Assembly (NCBI RefSeq): GCF_032854445.1
Contig: NC_088306.1
Coordinates: 24,649,764 to 24,713,763 of the forward strand
Origin: Liolophura sinensis
Taxonomy: Eukaryota; Mollusca; Polyplacophora; Chitonida; Chitonidae
Length of the DNA stretch: 64,000 bases
Direction of reading: 5' to 3'
Translations under genes and position numbers: made by a program
In this document: positions 35,966 to 48,602 of the stretch, one piece after another
How the letters are laid out: every line of letters begins with the position of its first letter
Position numbering within the stretch: the stretch's first letter is position 1
The notes under the pieces: model-generated
The model's database searches: none
The model's input: only the letters and a program-made list of their open reading frames with translations
Told to the model about the DNA's origin: nothing

Positions 35966-37924
35966 ATTTCAAATATTTTTGTATGGGAATTCCTATTTAA
36001 AATACTACACAGTTCTACATGGTGATGTAATAGTAAGCCTATTATCAGATTAATAAAGCCCTTGCAGGAAAATACACTAGGCTATCTGTATTGACCTCAA
36101 ATACCAAGACAAGACTTTCCTTCAGTTAAGTTTGGCTTTTTGTTAACTGAACGACTTTGCCGTTATGAGTACTGCTAGCTGTATAAGAATCCACAGCAAG
36201 TCACGTGAGGAAAAATCGGTAACATTTACTTTTGGTTTGTCCTCCTTTCTGTCATTTAACGGGACGACCAGCGGAGTAGATACCTTGAGCCAGACAGTAA
36301 AACCGCTTATGCGGTCTGGCCAAAGCCGCATGGATCCCGCTAATAAAGTCTTCCCTCCGGCTGAATTGGCAGTGTTATGGTACCTTGATTAAAAGTTTAG
36401 GTAGGGGTCTTCCAAGAAGACTAATAGCTGGTGGGGTGGTTGATTGGTGTTTAACGCTGCAGTTGGTATCAGCGCTGGAACAGTCGGGTGACCGGAGTTA
36501 ATTAGTCGGTACTTACGGCAAAGAGGAGCTCCCTAATGGAGAAATATACGGGGACGCATTTATAAGGGGACTCGGCTGATTACTTTTGCCGAGATACGAT
36601 TTTAAGTCTTGTTTGCGTAACATCGCGTAAGTAGCTGACCATTTGCAACCCAAGCGTTATCAGATATCGCGTAACCAACTTATCAGCAGTGCAGTTGGTA
36701 GGGTCAGTTGTCAGTCCTGGTGACTCGCTGCGTAAATGGCCTATTGAACATAATCGACACTGTTTACACTTATGTTTCATCTCCTGTGTCCATCTCGTTT
36801 CGCAGCCTCCCCGTTACCGTTACAAGGTGCATGCTGGCATATATTGCCTACAACCTAATGAATTGTCTTAATTGCCTTTGCTTCAAACCGCGTGGAGATA
36901 ATGCAGCAAGCCGTGTAATGTTGATAGCTATACTAGACGCACCATTGGATCAATCCGGAGGTCATCGCTGGGTCAGTGTCTTGAAGACTCGCCTTACCCT
37001 CTTCTGCTGATTCAGTTGTGACTCAGTCATGAGGTTTATCAGGTATTTAGCATTTATTTATTTATTTATTTATGTTGACAGCATACCACACTTGACCTAG
37101 AATACCCGGAAAATCAGGTTACGAAAGTCTACAATGATAAAGCTGGGAGTGGACTCAACAACGTGCCCCAGTTGCTGAAGGGTTACAGGGTGAGGGGAGG
37201 GGGGATTCCTGAAAACTGATCGGGAAAGTTCACACCGAAACCAAGTAAATGGTTTTAACTGATAAAACTGCTTTTTAATGATGACACGAAGACACGATTG
37301 TTGTGACACTGAATGAGTTGCTCTGTGGTGGACATCCTCAGGACCAAGAAGAAACCTTACAATTAAAATAAATCAGAATAAAAGCTTGTTTTAAGTAACG
37401 TATTCCAGTAGCCCTCGTCTTATGGGGAAACTAGTATCGCTAGCAAGCTGTCCGTTTGAGGTCCGTTTCTGGTATATGGTAAATGAACAATGTTGTGTAG
37501 AGAACGATGTTGTATTGATCCACCTTCTCCAACGGCATTGGCAAACAGAAGTTTTAAAATTGACCAGACAAGCCATTCAGTGCTTGGCACTAAATTTGCT
37601 TTGCTACTGTTCAGAAGGATTCATATGGTTTATTCTAGCTGGATTAGGTGACATCTTTCTCCATTTCGTCTTAACACACTATCAAAATCACCTCATAGTG
37701 AGATGTAATCCCACAGACTGTGACTTCACGCAGTGTGCTATGCTTTAACGCATTGGATAACTACCATTTGCACCAAACACCTAGTCGGATATGATATGCT
37801 CGCTTGCAGAAAAAGGAACAATTTCCAATATTTCCACCAAAGTACTGTGCTTAATCCTGCATTAGACGTTAAAGACAATGAAAGACGGAGCTTCGTAGAA
37901 AAAAACATAAGCGTACTTGTATAA
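35966..37924. other. No recognisable gene; short TTTA repeat
   Basis: Contains a (TTTA)n run at 37052-37073. A block at about 36436-36500 ('TTGATTGGTGTTTAACGCTG') resembles the reversed end of a SINE. The 108-codon plus frame at 37422-37748 is unrecognised; it has a hydrophobic middle but no splice support. Confidence 0.45.
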
Positions 37925-38165
37925 GCGAGTCCATATCGTCCAAGGGCTGCAGCCGCGGTAATATCACGCCAAAGACATGACACCCCCACGGTTACATTAT
38001 ACTGACACAGAGCTAACTGGTCCTGTTTCCCTTCTCCAGCCTCTCAATGATAGGCGCCAAGCGAAGAACCATATTTAAAATCTGTGGAACTACCCGACCG
38101 AGATTTGATCCCAGGCCTCCTGATTTCACTTAAAAGCTAACCGTTATAGTCCATTTAAGCCACCA
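37925..38165 (-). repeat. SINE-C, diverged, minus orientation
   Basis: Reading the minus strand: a tRNA-like head with 'AACGGTTAGC' and 'GGGATCAAATCTCGGTCGGG' (box B), then CTTCGCTTGGCGCC, CAGTATAATGTAACCGTGGG and GTCATGTCTTTGGCGTGATA. These correspond to the SINE-C layout at 30598. The 3' tail is lost. Confidence 0.7.
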
Positions 38166-39764
38166 CTGGTTTCTAACAATTATTTAATTAAAGACAGCAT
38201 ATATTCCAGAGGCAGTATCTGCAACTGAGTGAGGACACATTGATATTAATAATTTTCAAAATACCAGGCCAAAGTCCAATATTCAATGAAAGTGCCAGGT
38301 GCAAAATATTAAACCAAGACTTAACTTTATACATGCAATTCTTTCCTGTAAAACTACCTTGAACGACCGGTATGCATTCTGTAAAAGAGAGTACCATTGT
38401 TTGACAATGGCATTTCTTATGACAATGACTTATCTACTCTCAATAAGACACTTAGTTTATTGAAAGGTACAATAATCCTGTACATTACACAAGAACCTGG
38501 AATGTTGTCGTATGTGAAAAGCAAAGCTAAAAAATCCAGATGTATCTTTAAGCTTCTGGCAAACTCGTGATGGATATGTGTGGCAGCACTGTTTGGTATT
38601 AAGACCTGTCTTCGTTCAAAGGATGTGAAATCCCTTTGTGTAGAGTAAGTGTTCTTTACACTGACAGGCCGTAAGGTGGACTTTCAAAGCCATCTGTCTG
38701 ACAACACTCTATGTTCTCACATGAACATAGATAAAACCCATTACACAAAACACTCCAGACAAATTATTGATTAACATTCCTGCGTCCTGTGTCTTCCAGG
38801 AAACAATGAAACTTCTTAACATTGGCAATAGATAAATATATGAACAAATACCTAGGTGCAAAATAAACAAGAGATCTTTAGTTTCCACGATCCTTAAAGA
38901 ATATGGGAGAGCTCATTAGGTGTCTGGTGGTGTAAAGGAAATTGCTCTCAAAATGGCACCTTTGTTAACACACGGGTCATCAGGATAGAACACAGCTGAA
39001 GTCGTTGTCAGTGGCTTACCAAGGCCAACTTGCTTAATACAGCCTACTTTAGGACGCGCTTAAAACACACGTTGTCCGAACACCGGGGAATTTAGTTATC
39101 AGACGTTTTGGACAGCCATTCGAGCTTAGCTGGGATTTGTGAGCCAGGCCACAGCATTTTGTTTGACAGGAATGGAATCAAGAGGCACAAGGGCAGCAGG
39201 GCTCCAGGTATTATCTACGATTTAACCGAGACCCTGGGCTAACCAAAACGTCACAAATGAAGACGACTATGTCCGGGTCGATTTGCTCATACAGCTGATC
39301 TGATCAGAGTTACAGCTCGTATACAGTAGCTGAAACTAGTTTCCCAGGTATACGTATACGTCTTGATTGATGGATTGCTTGTCAGCCGCTTGTCCGCCAT
39401 GTTGAATGAACGGGATTTCCATTGACCCTCGGCCACCCAAACATACTTATTAAACCCCGGATTTTGGAGTATACCGGGTGTGATATGACAGATTCCGCGC
39501 ACAGGTGGTACCAATACGACGTCTTATAGTATCTGTCTGGAGACCAGCGCAGTTTACAGACTCCCATGTGCTATTTTATACAGCACGGTACTGAGCTTAC
39601 CTCGAGGCTAGGGGCAGTTAAAACTTATCTGAGATACATATTTGGATTAACTAACCACTGTGTATGAACTAGCATGGTACATGGTTTGAATAGTTATTGC
39701 ATTTATTTCCCTGGAACAGCCCGTGAGTAGGCCTATCGTTTCGCCCGTTTGACTTGAGAAGAAG
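38166..39764. other. No recognisable gene
   Basis: No gene or repeat recognised. Minus frames at 39287-39567 overlap each other and are unrecognised. Confidence 0.5.
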
Positions 39765-39845
39765 CCAGCACGAGCTGGACTTGAACTCACAGCCAGTGCA
39801 TTGGTGATAGGCTCATGGGTCATTGTGCTGACGCACGCTAACCAC
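39765..39845 (-). repeat. SINE-B 5' (tRNA-like) fragment
   Basis: In minus orientation, 'GCTGGACTTGAACTCACAGC' (box B region) and 'GGTGATAGGCTCATGGGTCA' match the head of the full SINE-B copies. The body to the left is decayed, and the 3' block is not found. Confidence 0.65.
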
Positions 39846-41807
39846 ATGCTAAGCTTTGTAGTAGACACTGATCTTGCGATTATTGATTTATTGGCTTGTA
39901 TACAAATATCTGAATGGACGCTTAGATTAATTGAAATATGGTTGACAGACCCAAATACGTCCTCAGCATATGCGTATTTTTGAACCAACCGAAGACGGCC
40001 ATTATATATGGTCGACGAGCAGTAGAGTTCAAAATCCTTAATGCATTTGTTCCTAGAAGGGCTACCGGCATGATCTCCAAAGACAGGGGATTTTTCAAAA
40101 CTTCAATAAAATCTGCTCTAGTTATAAAAGACAAGCGCTTTGCGTCTTCAGAAATAAAAAGTTTGTGGCCATGCGCGGAGACTATGTTTTAGACAAAAGG
40201 AGAGAATAGTATTTGATGTACATAAATCACCTTTAACACTGCTAGACAGATCTGCACAGCGCACATGTAACATGTTGCACGGGTTGCATCAGTGCCCAAT
40301 CACATTTTCCTTATTACTGACACTGACAGTAAAACTTGTAATGGCGTGTACCGACGGATTATGCTTGCGGAACAAGGAGAGTAGCGGTGAATTAGGACTT
40401 CAGCGACATGCGTATTTTGTTGGGAGACGTAAAACACTTTGGGTGCAGCGGTTTCATCTATGATGTAAATGTTCAACATATGTTTGGCGTCGGGTGTAGA
40501 AGAATGCTGGGCGTCACGTTGGGCGTTACCAAAATTACGTGATAGATCCAATTTCTGTCTGTTTTACATTACTGATACAGTTTAGGCGAAAACTCAGTCG
40601 CGAAAACTACATGTACTTAAAGCAAGCAAACATCAAACACAACTATGTTTATTATTTAGTTGTTGTTATTGACCAACGCTCGTTTGCGCAGCGTAACGTT
40701 TGTTTAAGATCACGTGTCACACACCAGTATTGTGTGCTTATCCGCCATCCATACTTGGGAAAGCTGGTCAGTTACCTATCAAAGATCGGTAGTTTTTCCC
40801 AAACATTCCAAGTTACTCCACCCATGGAAATGCTCACCGTTGTAATAAATTCTTGAGTTTCTGGTGTTTAACTACAATTAAGAAAATAATAAGTAAATAC
40901 AATATAATAATATTTCTTCTTACGCTTAAATTTTTGTTTTTGCTTTTTTTTCCTTCAAATTTTTTTGTTTTTTGTTCTAGTCTAGATACATTTTGTGCGT
41001 TGTCATACATTCTGACTAAAAAGAAAAAAACCGCCTAAGTACTTTACAACATCATCAACTTTCCAAAACAAAAAAGAGTGGAATTCTATAGACTTCCTGA
41101 GCAGACGCTCCAAAACAAAACGGGAGAATCTACACATATAACACATCATGTGCGTTAGCGTGGACCTGCGCACTGATATAGCATTTAGTCACATGTGTTA
41201 ACACTATTATGTGACTTGTGTATATCACACGAGCCCTGCAACACGATAGCGCCCTTTCCGCCTTCTTCATGGATTTCGACTCACCTCAGAAATGCGCGAA
41301 ACAGATTTTAACAACCTCGCCACCATCTGCATATCGCCCCTCAACTGACAGCCGTCGCTAGGCTAATTAAGTACGAGTCATAGGAGGCAAAGAGTTCAAG
41401 ACGGCCTTACAGAACTAAAACTTCATCTATCATCGAAGGTTTAGCATCCTTGGGGGCCACGGGAGTTAAGTATCTCAGGAAAGATACGTATCTCTATATG
41501 TATAATCTGAATGGATCGGTTTACCAACAAACGCCCGACAAAGTTTGACTTATATAATGTACCCATTTGTTCCATTCCCTTGACCCTGTCTCGATATTAG
41601 CGAGTTCGTGTTCGCTCGATTACTGGCATATTTGCACGTGATTAGTTTGAGTTTTCTCGTAATAACTTATGTTTTGACTAAGAACTCCTTTTATGCTTGA
41701 AGGACTGTATCAGCTTTCTAATAACAATTCAACTACCATTCTGTACACAGGAGTAATATATAAGTAATATATACATAATACGACTGAGAAGCTAATTACT
41801 GAATATT
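39846..41807. other. No recognisable gene
   Basis: Frames at 39938-40192 (plus) and 39922-40134 (minus) overlap on opposite strands and are unrecognised. A T-rich stretch lies at 40910-40980. A short GC-biased plus-strand stretch follows 'CGACTCACCTCAG' (41277-41289) and ends TGA at about 41344; it is too short to call. Confidence 0.4.
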
Positions 41808-42025
41808 TCATTTATTTATTAATTTATTTATTGGATTGGTGTTTTACACCGTACACAAAAATATTTCACTTATACGACGGCGGCAAACATTGTGATGGAA
41901 GAAAAGAGCCCGTTGGAAACCCACGAACAGTCGCAGGTTGCTGGAAGACCGGAGAGGAAGCCAGTATGAGCTAGACTTGTAATCATAGAAACCGCATCGG
42001 TGACAGGCTCCTGGGTTCACCTCTG
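41808..42025 (-). repeat. SINE-B, near full length, minus orientation
   Basis: The TTTA-type tail (41808-41833) is followed by 'TTGGTGTTTTACACCGTACA', 'AAATATTTCACTTATACGAC' and GGCGGCAAACATTG. The body follows, then head 'GAGCTAGACTTGTAATCATA' and 'GGTGACAGGCTCCTGGGTTC'. The order matches the other minus copies at 6331 and 45096. Confidence 0.88.
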
Positions 42026-42111
42026 CCACGGAGTCTACCCCCTAAAATTTGTATGTGTACATGACTCTTGTATATCTACAAGAATGTTGATATTCTATGT
42101 TTTAGCAGTGT

Positions 42112-42655
42112 AATGTGGTACATCAGATTCAGTTCAAAACGACAAAGCGAGATATTAGTGTGGTGTATCAAATTCTGTTCAGAACGACAAAGCGAGACAT
42201 TAGTGTGGTGTATCAGATTCAGTTCAAAACGAGAAATTAGTGTGGTGTATCAAATTCAGTTCAAAACGACAAAGCGAGACATTAGTGTGGTGTATCAGAT
42301 TCTCTTCTTAACGACAAAGCGAGACATTAGTGTGGTGTATCAGATTTAGTTCAAAACGACAAAGCGAGACATTAGTGTGGTGTATCAGATTCAGTTCAAA
42401 ACGAGACATTAGTGTGGTGTATCAGATTTAGTTCAAAACGACAAAGCGAGACATTAGTGTGGTGTATCAAATTCAGTTCAAAACGACAAAGCGAGACATT
42501 AGTGTTGTGTATCAGATTCAGTTCAAAACGACAAAACGAGACATTAGTGTGGTGTATCAGATTTAGTTCAAAACGACAAAGCGAGACATTAGTGTGGTGT
42601 ATCAGATTCTCTTCTTAACGACAAAGCGAGACATTAGTGAGGTGGATCAGATTCA
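42112..42655. repeat. 45-bp minisatellite with 37-bp variant units
   Basis: The unit is 45 bp with core 'GTGTGGTGTATCAGATTCAG' followed by TTCAAAACGACAAAGCGAGA and CATTA. Two units lack 8 bases (near 42231 and 42401) and are 37 bp. A distinctive TCTCTTCTTAACG variant recurs exactly 307 bp apart (42294 and 42601), equal to six 45-bp units plus one 37-bp unit. The short-unit spacing of 172 bp equals three 45-bp units plus one 37-bp unit. The 15-codon repeat peptide (WCIRFSSKRQSETLV) is only a by-product, because the 8-base deletions break the frame. Confidence 0.95.
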
Positions 42656-43287
42656 ACTTAAATAAAGACAAAGTGAGACAAAAAGACAAACATCACCAGA
42701 GTATTTTACATTTTATCCATAAAACAGATAGCCACTATTATGCCTCTTCCATGATTTTTCGTCTTAACACGATTGCACTATAAACATGGGGGTCATTAGC
42801 GGCAAGGGCGGAATCTCGATTGCACAGGGTATGCACTAGTCTTATACAATAATGTACCCCACCCTCCCAAATTCAAAATGAAACACATCAGCAGGGCTGT
42901 ACTTCATTTCGGAATCAACGTTTCGAAATCGACGACATTCCCTAAACCAACATCACCTCCATTTGGCTCCACATATACAACTTCCAAACATATCTCAGAT
43001 GTTTTACAGCAATGGTTTTCAGATTTGTACCTTGCAGAGCTCGTTTGCCTGTCGGTATATTTCTGCACCACCAATCCTCTGTTTAGCTGTTTTGCGTCAT
43101 AACACCTGGATACAGACAACAATGCTTTTTTTCACAGGTGGCAAAGCAAAGCGGCGGGTTTTCGCAAGATGCAATATTTATTTAGAGTGTCTGGGCCACT
43201 TAACCTTCATAGTCGATGACCAATTAGTTTCGTATCTTGGGATAAGTTAGAGTTACAGCCAGTTACCAAAAATTATGTAAACCTTAA
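42656..43287. other. No recognisable gene
   Basis: Frames at 42878-43102 (plus), 42904-43122 (minus) and 42963-43250 (plus) overlap and are unrecognised. Confidence 0.45.
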
Positions 43288-43412
43288 CAATTTGATTGGT
43301 GTTTTACGCCGTCCTAAATAATATTTCACTTAAGAGACGGCGGCCAGCACTATGGTGGGAGGAAACTCACGACTATCTGCAGGCTGTTGACAAACCTTCC
43401 CATGAGCATATT
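43288..43412 (-). repeat. SINE-B 3' part, minus orientation
   Basis: 'TTGATTGGTGTTTTACGCCG', 'AATATTTCACTTAAGAGACG' and 'GCGGCCAGCACTATGGTGGG' match the SINE-B tail and body; the tRNA-like head is missing. Confidence 0.82.
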
Positions 43413-43786
43413 CGTAAAAATAAGGCAGGTCTCTTGTTCGTCTCTTCCGGGGATTGTTGTCCTCACAACATGCAGAAGGTGTATAATGGATGGACTGACG
43501 TTTCCGTGAGCTTTGATACCATCTGGCAGTAACGGTAGAGCGGTTATACCGCACAGTTGCCGCCTTAACAGCTTAGCACAACTGTCCAGTTCTCACTATA
43601 CCTCAGGTCATCTATTCAACGTTGACATCTTTGACGGGTAATTCAAATTGAGTTTATTACGTATAGCACGTCTTGATCAACGATGGGCCAGACTGAATGG
43701 ACTTCTATGACCAACCGAAGTGTACATTTTAGGTGTGGAAGGCAGAGTTGAGATCACACGATGTCGCTAACAACTGATTAGACATA

Positions 43787-43990
43787 TCTGGGGACGATTC
43801 CACGAAGTATATGTTTTGATTTAAGTCAACATTTGACAATTTTTAAGGCTTATTTTTAGGGTCTAAAAATTAACTTTTTCGGTGTTGGTGAAATGCAACA
43901 CACTAAACCTCTACTTCCAATACCTAAAACTGAGCATTGTGATTAGATATTAAATTTTTCACCTAAGTCAGAAATGGCTTTGGGGGATCG
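43787..43990. repeat. Possible DNA-element fragment (family G)
   Basis: 'GGGGACGATTCCACGAAG' followed by GTTTTGATTTAAGTCAAC resembles the start of the element at 58647 (GCCCGATTCCACGAAGCC, then TTTGACT). The remaining sequence does not align well by eye, so the far end is uncertain. Confidence 0.35.
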
Positions 43991-44056
43991 GTCACTGATC
44001 TATAAATACTCGGAATGAAAGCCTACGAGCGAAAATAAACCGTTTACGTCCTGAAG

Positions 44057-44706
44057 GAGCACAGTGAAGGGGTACAATGAAGGAGTACTACAGAGGAATA
44101 CGGTGAGCTTGCTCGAGTAGGAGCACAGTGAAGGGGTACAATGAAGGAGTACTACAGAGGAATACGGTGAGCTTGCTCGAGTAGGAGTACAGTGAAGGGG
44201 TACAATGAAGGAGTACTACAGAGGAATACGGTGAGCTTGCTCGAGTAGGAGCACAGTGAAGGGGTACAATGAAGGAGTACTACAGAGGAATACGGTGAGC
44301 TTGCTCGAGTAGGAGCACAGTGAAGGGGTACAATGAAGGAGTACTACAGAGGAATACGGTGAGCTTGCTCGAGTAGGAGCACAGTGAAGGGGTACAATGA
44401 AGGAGTACTACAGAGGAATACGGTGAGCTTGCTCGAGTAGGAGCACAGTGAAGGGGTACAATGAAGGAGTACTACAGAGGAATACGGTGAGCTTGCTCGA
44501 GTAGGAGCACAGTGAAGGGGTACAATGAAGGAGTACTACAGAGGAATACGGTGAGCTTGCTCGAGTAGGAGCACAGTGAAGGGGTACAATGAAGGAGTAC
44601 TACAGAGGAATACGGTGAGCTTGCTCGAGTAGGAGCACAGTGAAGGGGTACAATGAAGGAGTACTACAGAGGAATACGGCGAGCTTGCTCGAGTAGGAGC
44701 ACAGTG
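44057..44706. repeat. 64-bp satellite-like tandem array, 10.2 units
   Basis: Units start at 44057, 44121, 44185 and so on to 44633 with exact 64-bp spacing; a partial unit begins at 44697. Copies are almost identical. I saw only GAGTAC for GAGCAC in the third unit and CGGCGAGC for CGGTGAGC in the last full one. Each unit is built from degraded repeats of a shorter AGGRRTAC-like motif (AAGGGGTAC, AAGGAGTAC, AGGAATAC, AGGAGCAC) about 13-24 bases apart. All frames contain stops or shift from unit to unit, so it is not coding. Confidence 0.97.
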
Positions 44707-45095
44707 GGACGAATTCATAGCCAACCTATATTATTTGTTCGTGTCTTTGTGTTTTTTTTTTCTCCGTCCCTTACATCAAATCATCAAGCATCCCGTTTGT
44801 ATCATGCAGGAAGGTGTTGTGTCCAGTGTCCAAGGCAAAGTAGAATGATACCCACGACGACACCGAAAAACACAACGCCACTGCCAGGTCTTGTTAGCTC
44901 ATCATTACAACCGAAAATACACAACGCCATACAGTAAACTAAGTCTTCTGTGGAATCAAATTTGTAATAAAAGAAGTAAGGTTAAATGACGAAAGTCCCG
45001 GACTACTTCTCGACTAATTTTTATCGCGCATTTGAAGCCTGTTTTAAGTTTGTTATAATTTCTTTATCATTGAATTTTCCCTGTATTTGCCGAGA
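44707..45095. other. No recognisable gene
   Basis: Flank of the 64-bp array. A T run lies at 44752-44761. The plus-strand frame 44653-44937 begins inside the array and is not credible. Confidence 0.5.
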
Positions 45096-45262
45096 TTTAT
45101 TTATTTGGTGTTTTACGCTGTACCAAAAACATTTCACTAATACGACGCCGGCCAGCATTATGGTGGGAGGAAGACCGACAGAGCCCGGAGGAAACCCGCG
45201 GCCATCTGCAGCTTGCTGACAGACCTTCCCATGTACGGCTGGAGAGGAAGCCAGCATGATAT
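45096..45262 (-). repeat. SINE-B, minus orientation
   Basis: 'TTATTTATTTGGTGTTTTAC', 'CATTTCACTAATACGACGCC', 'GGCCAGCATTATGGTGGGAG' and 'GAAGACCGACAGAGCCCGGA' are followed by a 'GGAGAGGAAGCCAGCATGA' junction. The element stops before the box B region. Confidence 0.87.
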
Positions 45263-47031
45263 TTGACCAGATATGATAAACGTTCTTGAGTATGCTCAAT
45301 TCAAGCTCAGATGATTTGTTTCATGGTTGAAGGATGATGATGGTTTGCTCAAAAACAAACCGATTGATACCATATTTTACCTGACCATAAACCATTTCCA
45401 ACTCATTTGTGTCGAAGAATTGTGTTTCTTCTTTCATTTCAACCGTCTTACAAGTTTAGATTACGGTCAACCCACCTAAGATTTATGTACATATTTGCAT
45501 ATTTTTGTATTTTCAAGCTTCTGAAGCCAGCTTTTTCGTGGTATTTACTTGGAGAAAATCGAAATCCCTATGCCATCCTCCGGCTGCACGCTTCACGATA
45601 CAGAATGCCTCAGGCGATTCACACTTCCATATTATAGGCCGTTTATAAAAAGTCCCGGTTAGCTACACTGGTCCACTTTTTGCACTCGCCGGCTTAGGAC
45701 TATGGGAGATGTTTCTCTAGCGGCTGTACAGGTCTGAGCGATGTCTATAGAAAGGCCTTGTGGCCATTTTTGAGAGTAAGAGTAGGCGTCAACAAGAATC
45801 AAATGAGGTCAATATACCAAGAATCAAAACCACACAAAGCATTAGCACAGTCTGTCTTGCTCTCGCTTGTTAATACACTATAATCAGCTCTTTCGTACAG
45901 TGGCAGGGAACGCCAGGCTTCAACTACATAGTAATATCGCCGACCCAGGTTCACCTATAATGCACAATCCACTTACAGTAAATGCTAGGACAACTCAATA
46001 ATTCGCAAATGAGATTAAGTGCTTGTTAAGAGAGCGCCTTTGTTAAGCGAAGTTTAAACACATGTGCGCCAGCATATTGAATGTTTGCACAATGCAGTCG
46101 TCGCCATGTGGAAATAATTTCCTTATGAATTCCGTCTTTGGGTTCAGAAGGTTTGGGGAATTGGAGAGAGAATCTCGGATGATCTCTGCGTACGTACAAT
46201 GCTCCGGGGAGCGTTCGCTGGACGGATACAGCCAAGGCTCTCGATTCGATAAATAGGCATTAAGGTTATCCCTCTCCTATAATATTTGGCTTATTACTTA
46301 GGCCTCAATAGAAAACTGTGCTGGCCGCTCTTCATCTTAGCATCAATAACACCCAGGCAATAACAGACCTTAGTTTGACTAGGTTATTGATGAGGAATGG
46401 CGGATCCAGGCGAGTAGGGTTTCGCAGAAAACTTTCAAAACATGGACTGGCAAAACCTGACATTGGCTAGCATGCCGATCACGTTACTGGAGCTCACATG
46501 GAAACTCTGCAGAATGTAAACGGAAACGTTGCTGCCAAAAGAAAGCAAGAGCTTCTTACTTTTCCAACTGTCAGCGGGTTTTGATGTTTTTCAGAAGGCG
46601 AGTTCCAGTATTGGCAGCTCTGTGTAATATAGGCCAGATCATAGATCCGCGTAACCCAATGAAGATTCCCTGGATTTCGAGAAGCCTTGCGAAGACATTA
46701 CTATGTTGTCTTGCTGTCGAATGGAGAAAACTGTTTGGCAATGGCATAATCGAATGTTCGCCCATAGCCTAACATTCAGGCAAATCCGCCCACCCTAGCA
46801 GTGAGTCGCATGGTGTCCCGTTTTCATCACCATAAAACAGACTTCAACTTTCTTTATTTGATCTCCAGCTTAGCTGGAATAGAACTCCGTAATAATATCA
46901 TTCAGTGAAGAGTCATCGGAAACTGACGGCTTTTTTTTCTTCCGAAGACTACCGAGTTCCGATAGTGGTACCACGGGAATACAGCACAGAAGGCGACGAA
47001 GGGGAAATCAGCCGGTGAAAAACTGGGAACA
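45263..47031. other. No recognisable gene
   Basis: Small frames on both strands at 46026-46256 and 46571-46772 mirror each other and are unrecognised. No repeat noticed. Confidence 0.45.
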
Positions 47032-47496
47032 TTATCGAGGTTGACAGGCGGAAAGATTACCGTGGAAAACGGGATGCGTGTCGTACTCCACAAGCCCGTC
47101 CAACAGACAACCTGTGCAAACTACAAAAATGATCTTATTATAAAGCGACTGGACGGAATAGCAATCAAGTTTAGCAGATGAAGAATAATATCTGGCCAAC
47201 GAAGACAGGGAAGTTTTTATCCTCCCCCTCCCCCCCCCCCCCGCAAAAAGCAGACTGCGATAGCCAGTGTAAAAAAGAGAAATGTCAAGTTTACGCACGA
47301 ATGAGTTAAGACTGCAATGGAATTCCAACTGACGACGCCACGGAATCTGTCTAACTCTGGCAATTCCTCTGCGTTTGGAATTTGCGCTTGGTTTTCGTCG
47401 TTCTTTTGTTTTACTTTTGACAGTTTTGATTGATGTTGTCAGGTCTGGAGAGGCCTCATTAGAACTGGCAGTATCTCGCAATACATATTGATACAC
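47032..47496 (-). CDS. Long minus-strand open frame, unrecognised
   Basis: A 154-codon frame. Its first about 65 codons encode a Ser/Thr/Lys/Arg-rich, probably disordered segment (contains KSKTKERRKPSANSKRRG) with a nuclear-signal-like basic cluster. The later part crosses a poly-C tract (about 47229-47242) that yields a glycine run and looks non-coding. If any of this is exonic it is the first part. No clear acceptor or donor bounds it, codon use is not distinctive, and the family is unknown. Confidence 0.18.
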   Translation of the reverse strand: MYQYVLRDTASSNEASPDLTTSIKTVKSKTKERRKPSANSKRRGIARVRQIPWRRQLEFHCSLNSFVRKLDISLFYTGYRSLLFAGGGGRGRIKTSLSSLARYYSSSAKLDCYSVQSLYNKIIFVVCTGCLLDGLVEYDTHPVFHGNLSACQPR

Positions 47497-47499
47497 AAC

Positions 47500-48602
47500 T
47501 ATTGATCAGCAACTGGTTCTCTGCACACATTTGGGAGCTTTGAGTAATGGATAAGAGATGGCAAAAAAAAAAAAAACGAACATAAAGACAAAAAATGAGA
47601 TCAAACCTCTGTTTTGAATACCTTCGTAAATAGATACCTTATCTCCCTCAATTGCATTGTCGATTTGTTTCGCACTGATTGTATGCAATCAAATGTATGT
47701 CATAGAATTTGTAGACAAACGAGTGTTATCCCCAGTTCTACGAAACCATTGTAATTTACGTCAGACATAGAGTCTATCTATTCTTATCATTTTCCCCAAA
47801 ATCGTTTTGTTTACATAAACGTTTATCTTTTTTCAATACCGGAAACACCAGTATGTCATTTGGCTGAACCACTTTAGACAATTCAAAAAGCAATCTTCAT
47901 ACATTGACGTAAAGAAAAGCATTGCTTGTATGTGTGTATATGTGGTGCCAGTGGAACAATTTTAGACACGAATGTCGATCAAACTAAAGTGTATTTAACC
48001 AGAGCTGTTGAGTTTCGATGAGTGAAGTCAATGCAAGGAGCAAATTGTTACAGGTATCCAACCAACGGTCTTTTCGGATTTAATTCGCCATTGATCCTGA
48101 AAGATGGAAAAGTCCATTCCTTGACCCTTTGGCCCGGGATGGAAATCCTAACCAAACCCAATAGCCAGATCGACAGTGAGAGAAGAATGAGGTAAAAACC
48201 TGTGACTGGTTATTATGCACATACGAAAACGGACTGCGTGGTGCCACTCTCTGATCATTGTTCGCCGTTTGGAGTTCTTAGAAAAACTAACACATGTTTC
48301 TTGTTTATGTGACATAAACTGTCGATCAATGGAAAATATATGGCAGTGAGAGCTTCAAAAGCCGATGGATTGGAGTTAACGGAGATACGCCGGAGCGAGC
48401 CTGATTTAAGAACTAGCTGTTCGACCGAGCAGCGTGGAACGCTTGACTTTCCAACTGTCCAGATCAGCTACAATCCAAGAGAATTCTTGCCAGCGAGCGA
48501 TTGGTACACGATTTTTTAAAAGACATAATGGCGCCTATTGATGGCAAAAAACACGTACGACATTTCGACGCTGAATCTATTGAATTCGACCCTCTCCATA
48601 TT
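47500..48602. other. No recognisable gene
   Basis: An A-rich run lies at 47562-47574. No coding or repeat feature recognised. Confidence 0.5.

Noticed and set aside
41290-41344. Small GC3-biased exon after 'CGACTCACCTCAG'
   Set aside because: Only 18 codons, and two frames are equally open, so the bias is not informative.
42068-42618. Repeat-protein gene with 15-residue units
   Set aside because: The 45-bp period keeps frame only locally. Two 37-bp units shift it, the three frames take turns being open, and no start or splice context supports expression.
44057-44706. CRISPR-like array
   Set aside because: There are no spacers: the whole 64-bp unit repeats head to tail. The same applies to the 31- and 45-bp arrays, and the genome is eukaryotic.
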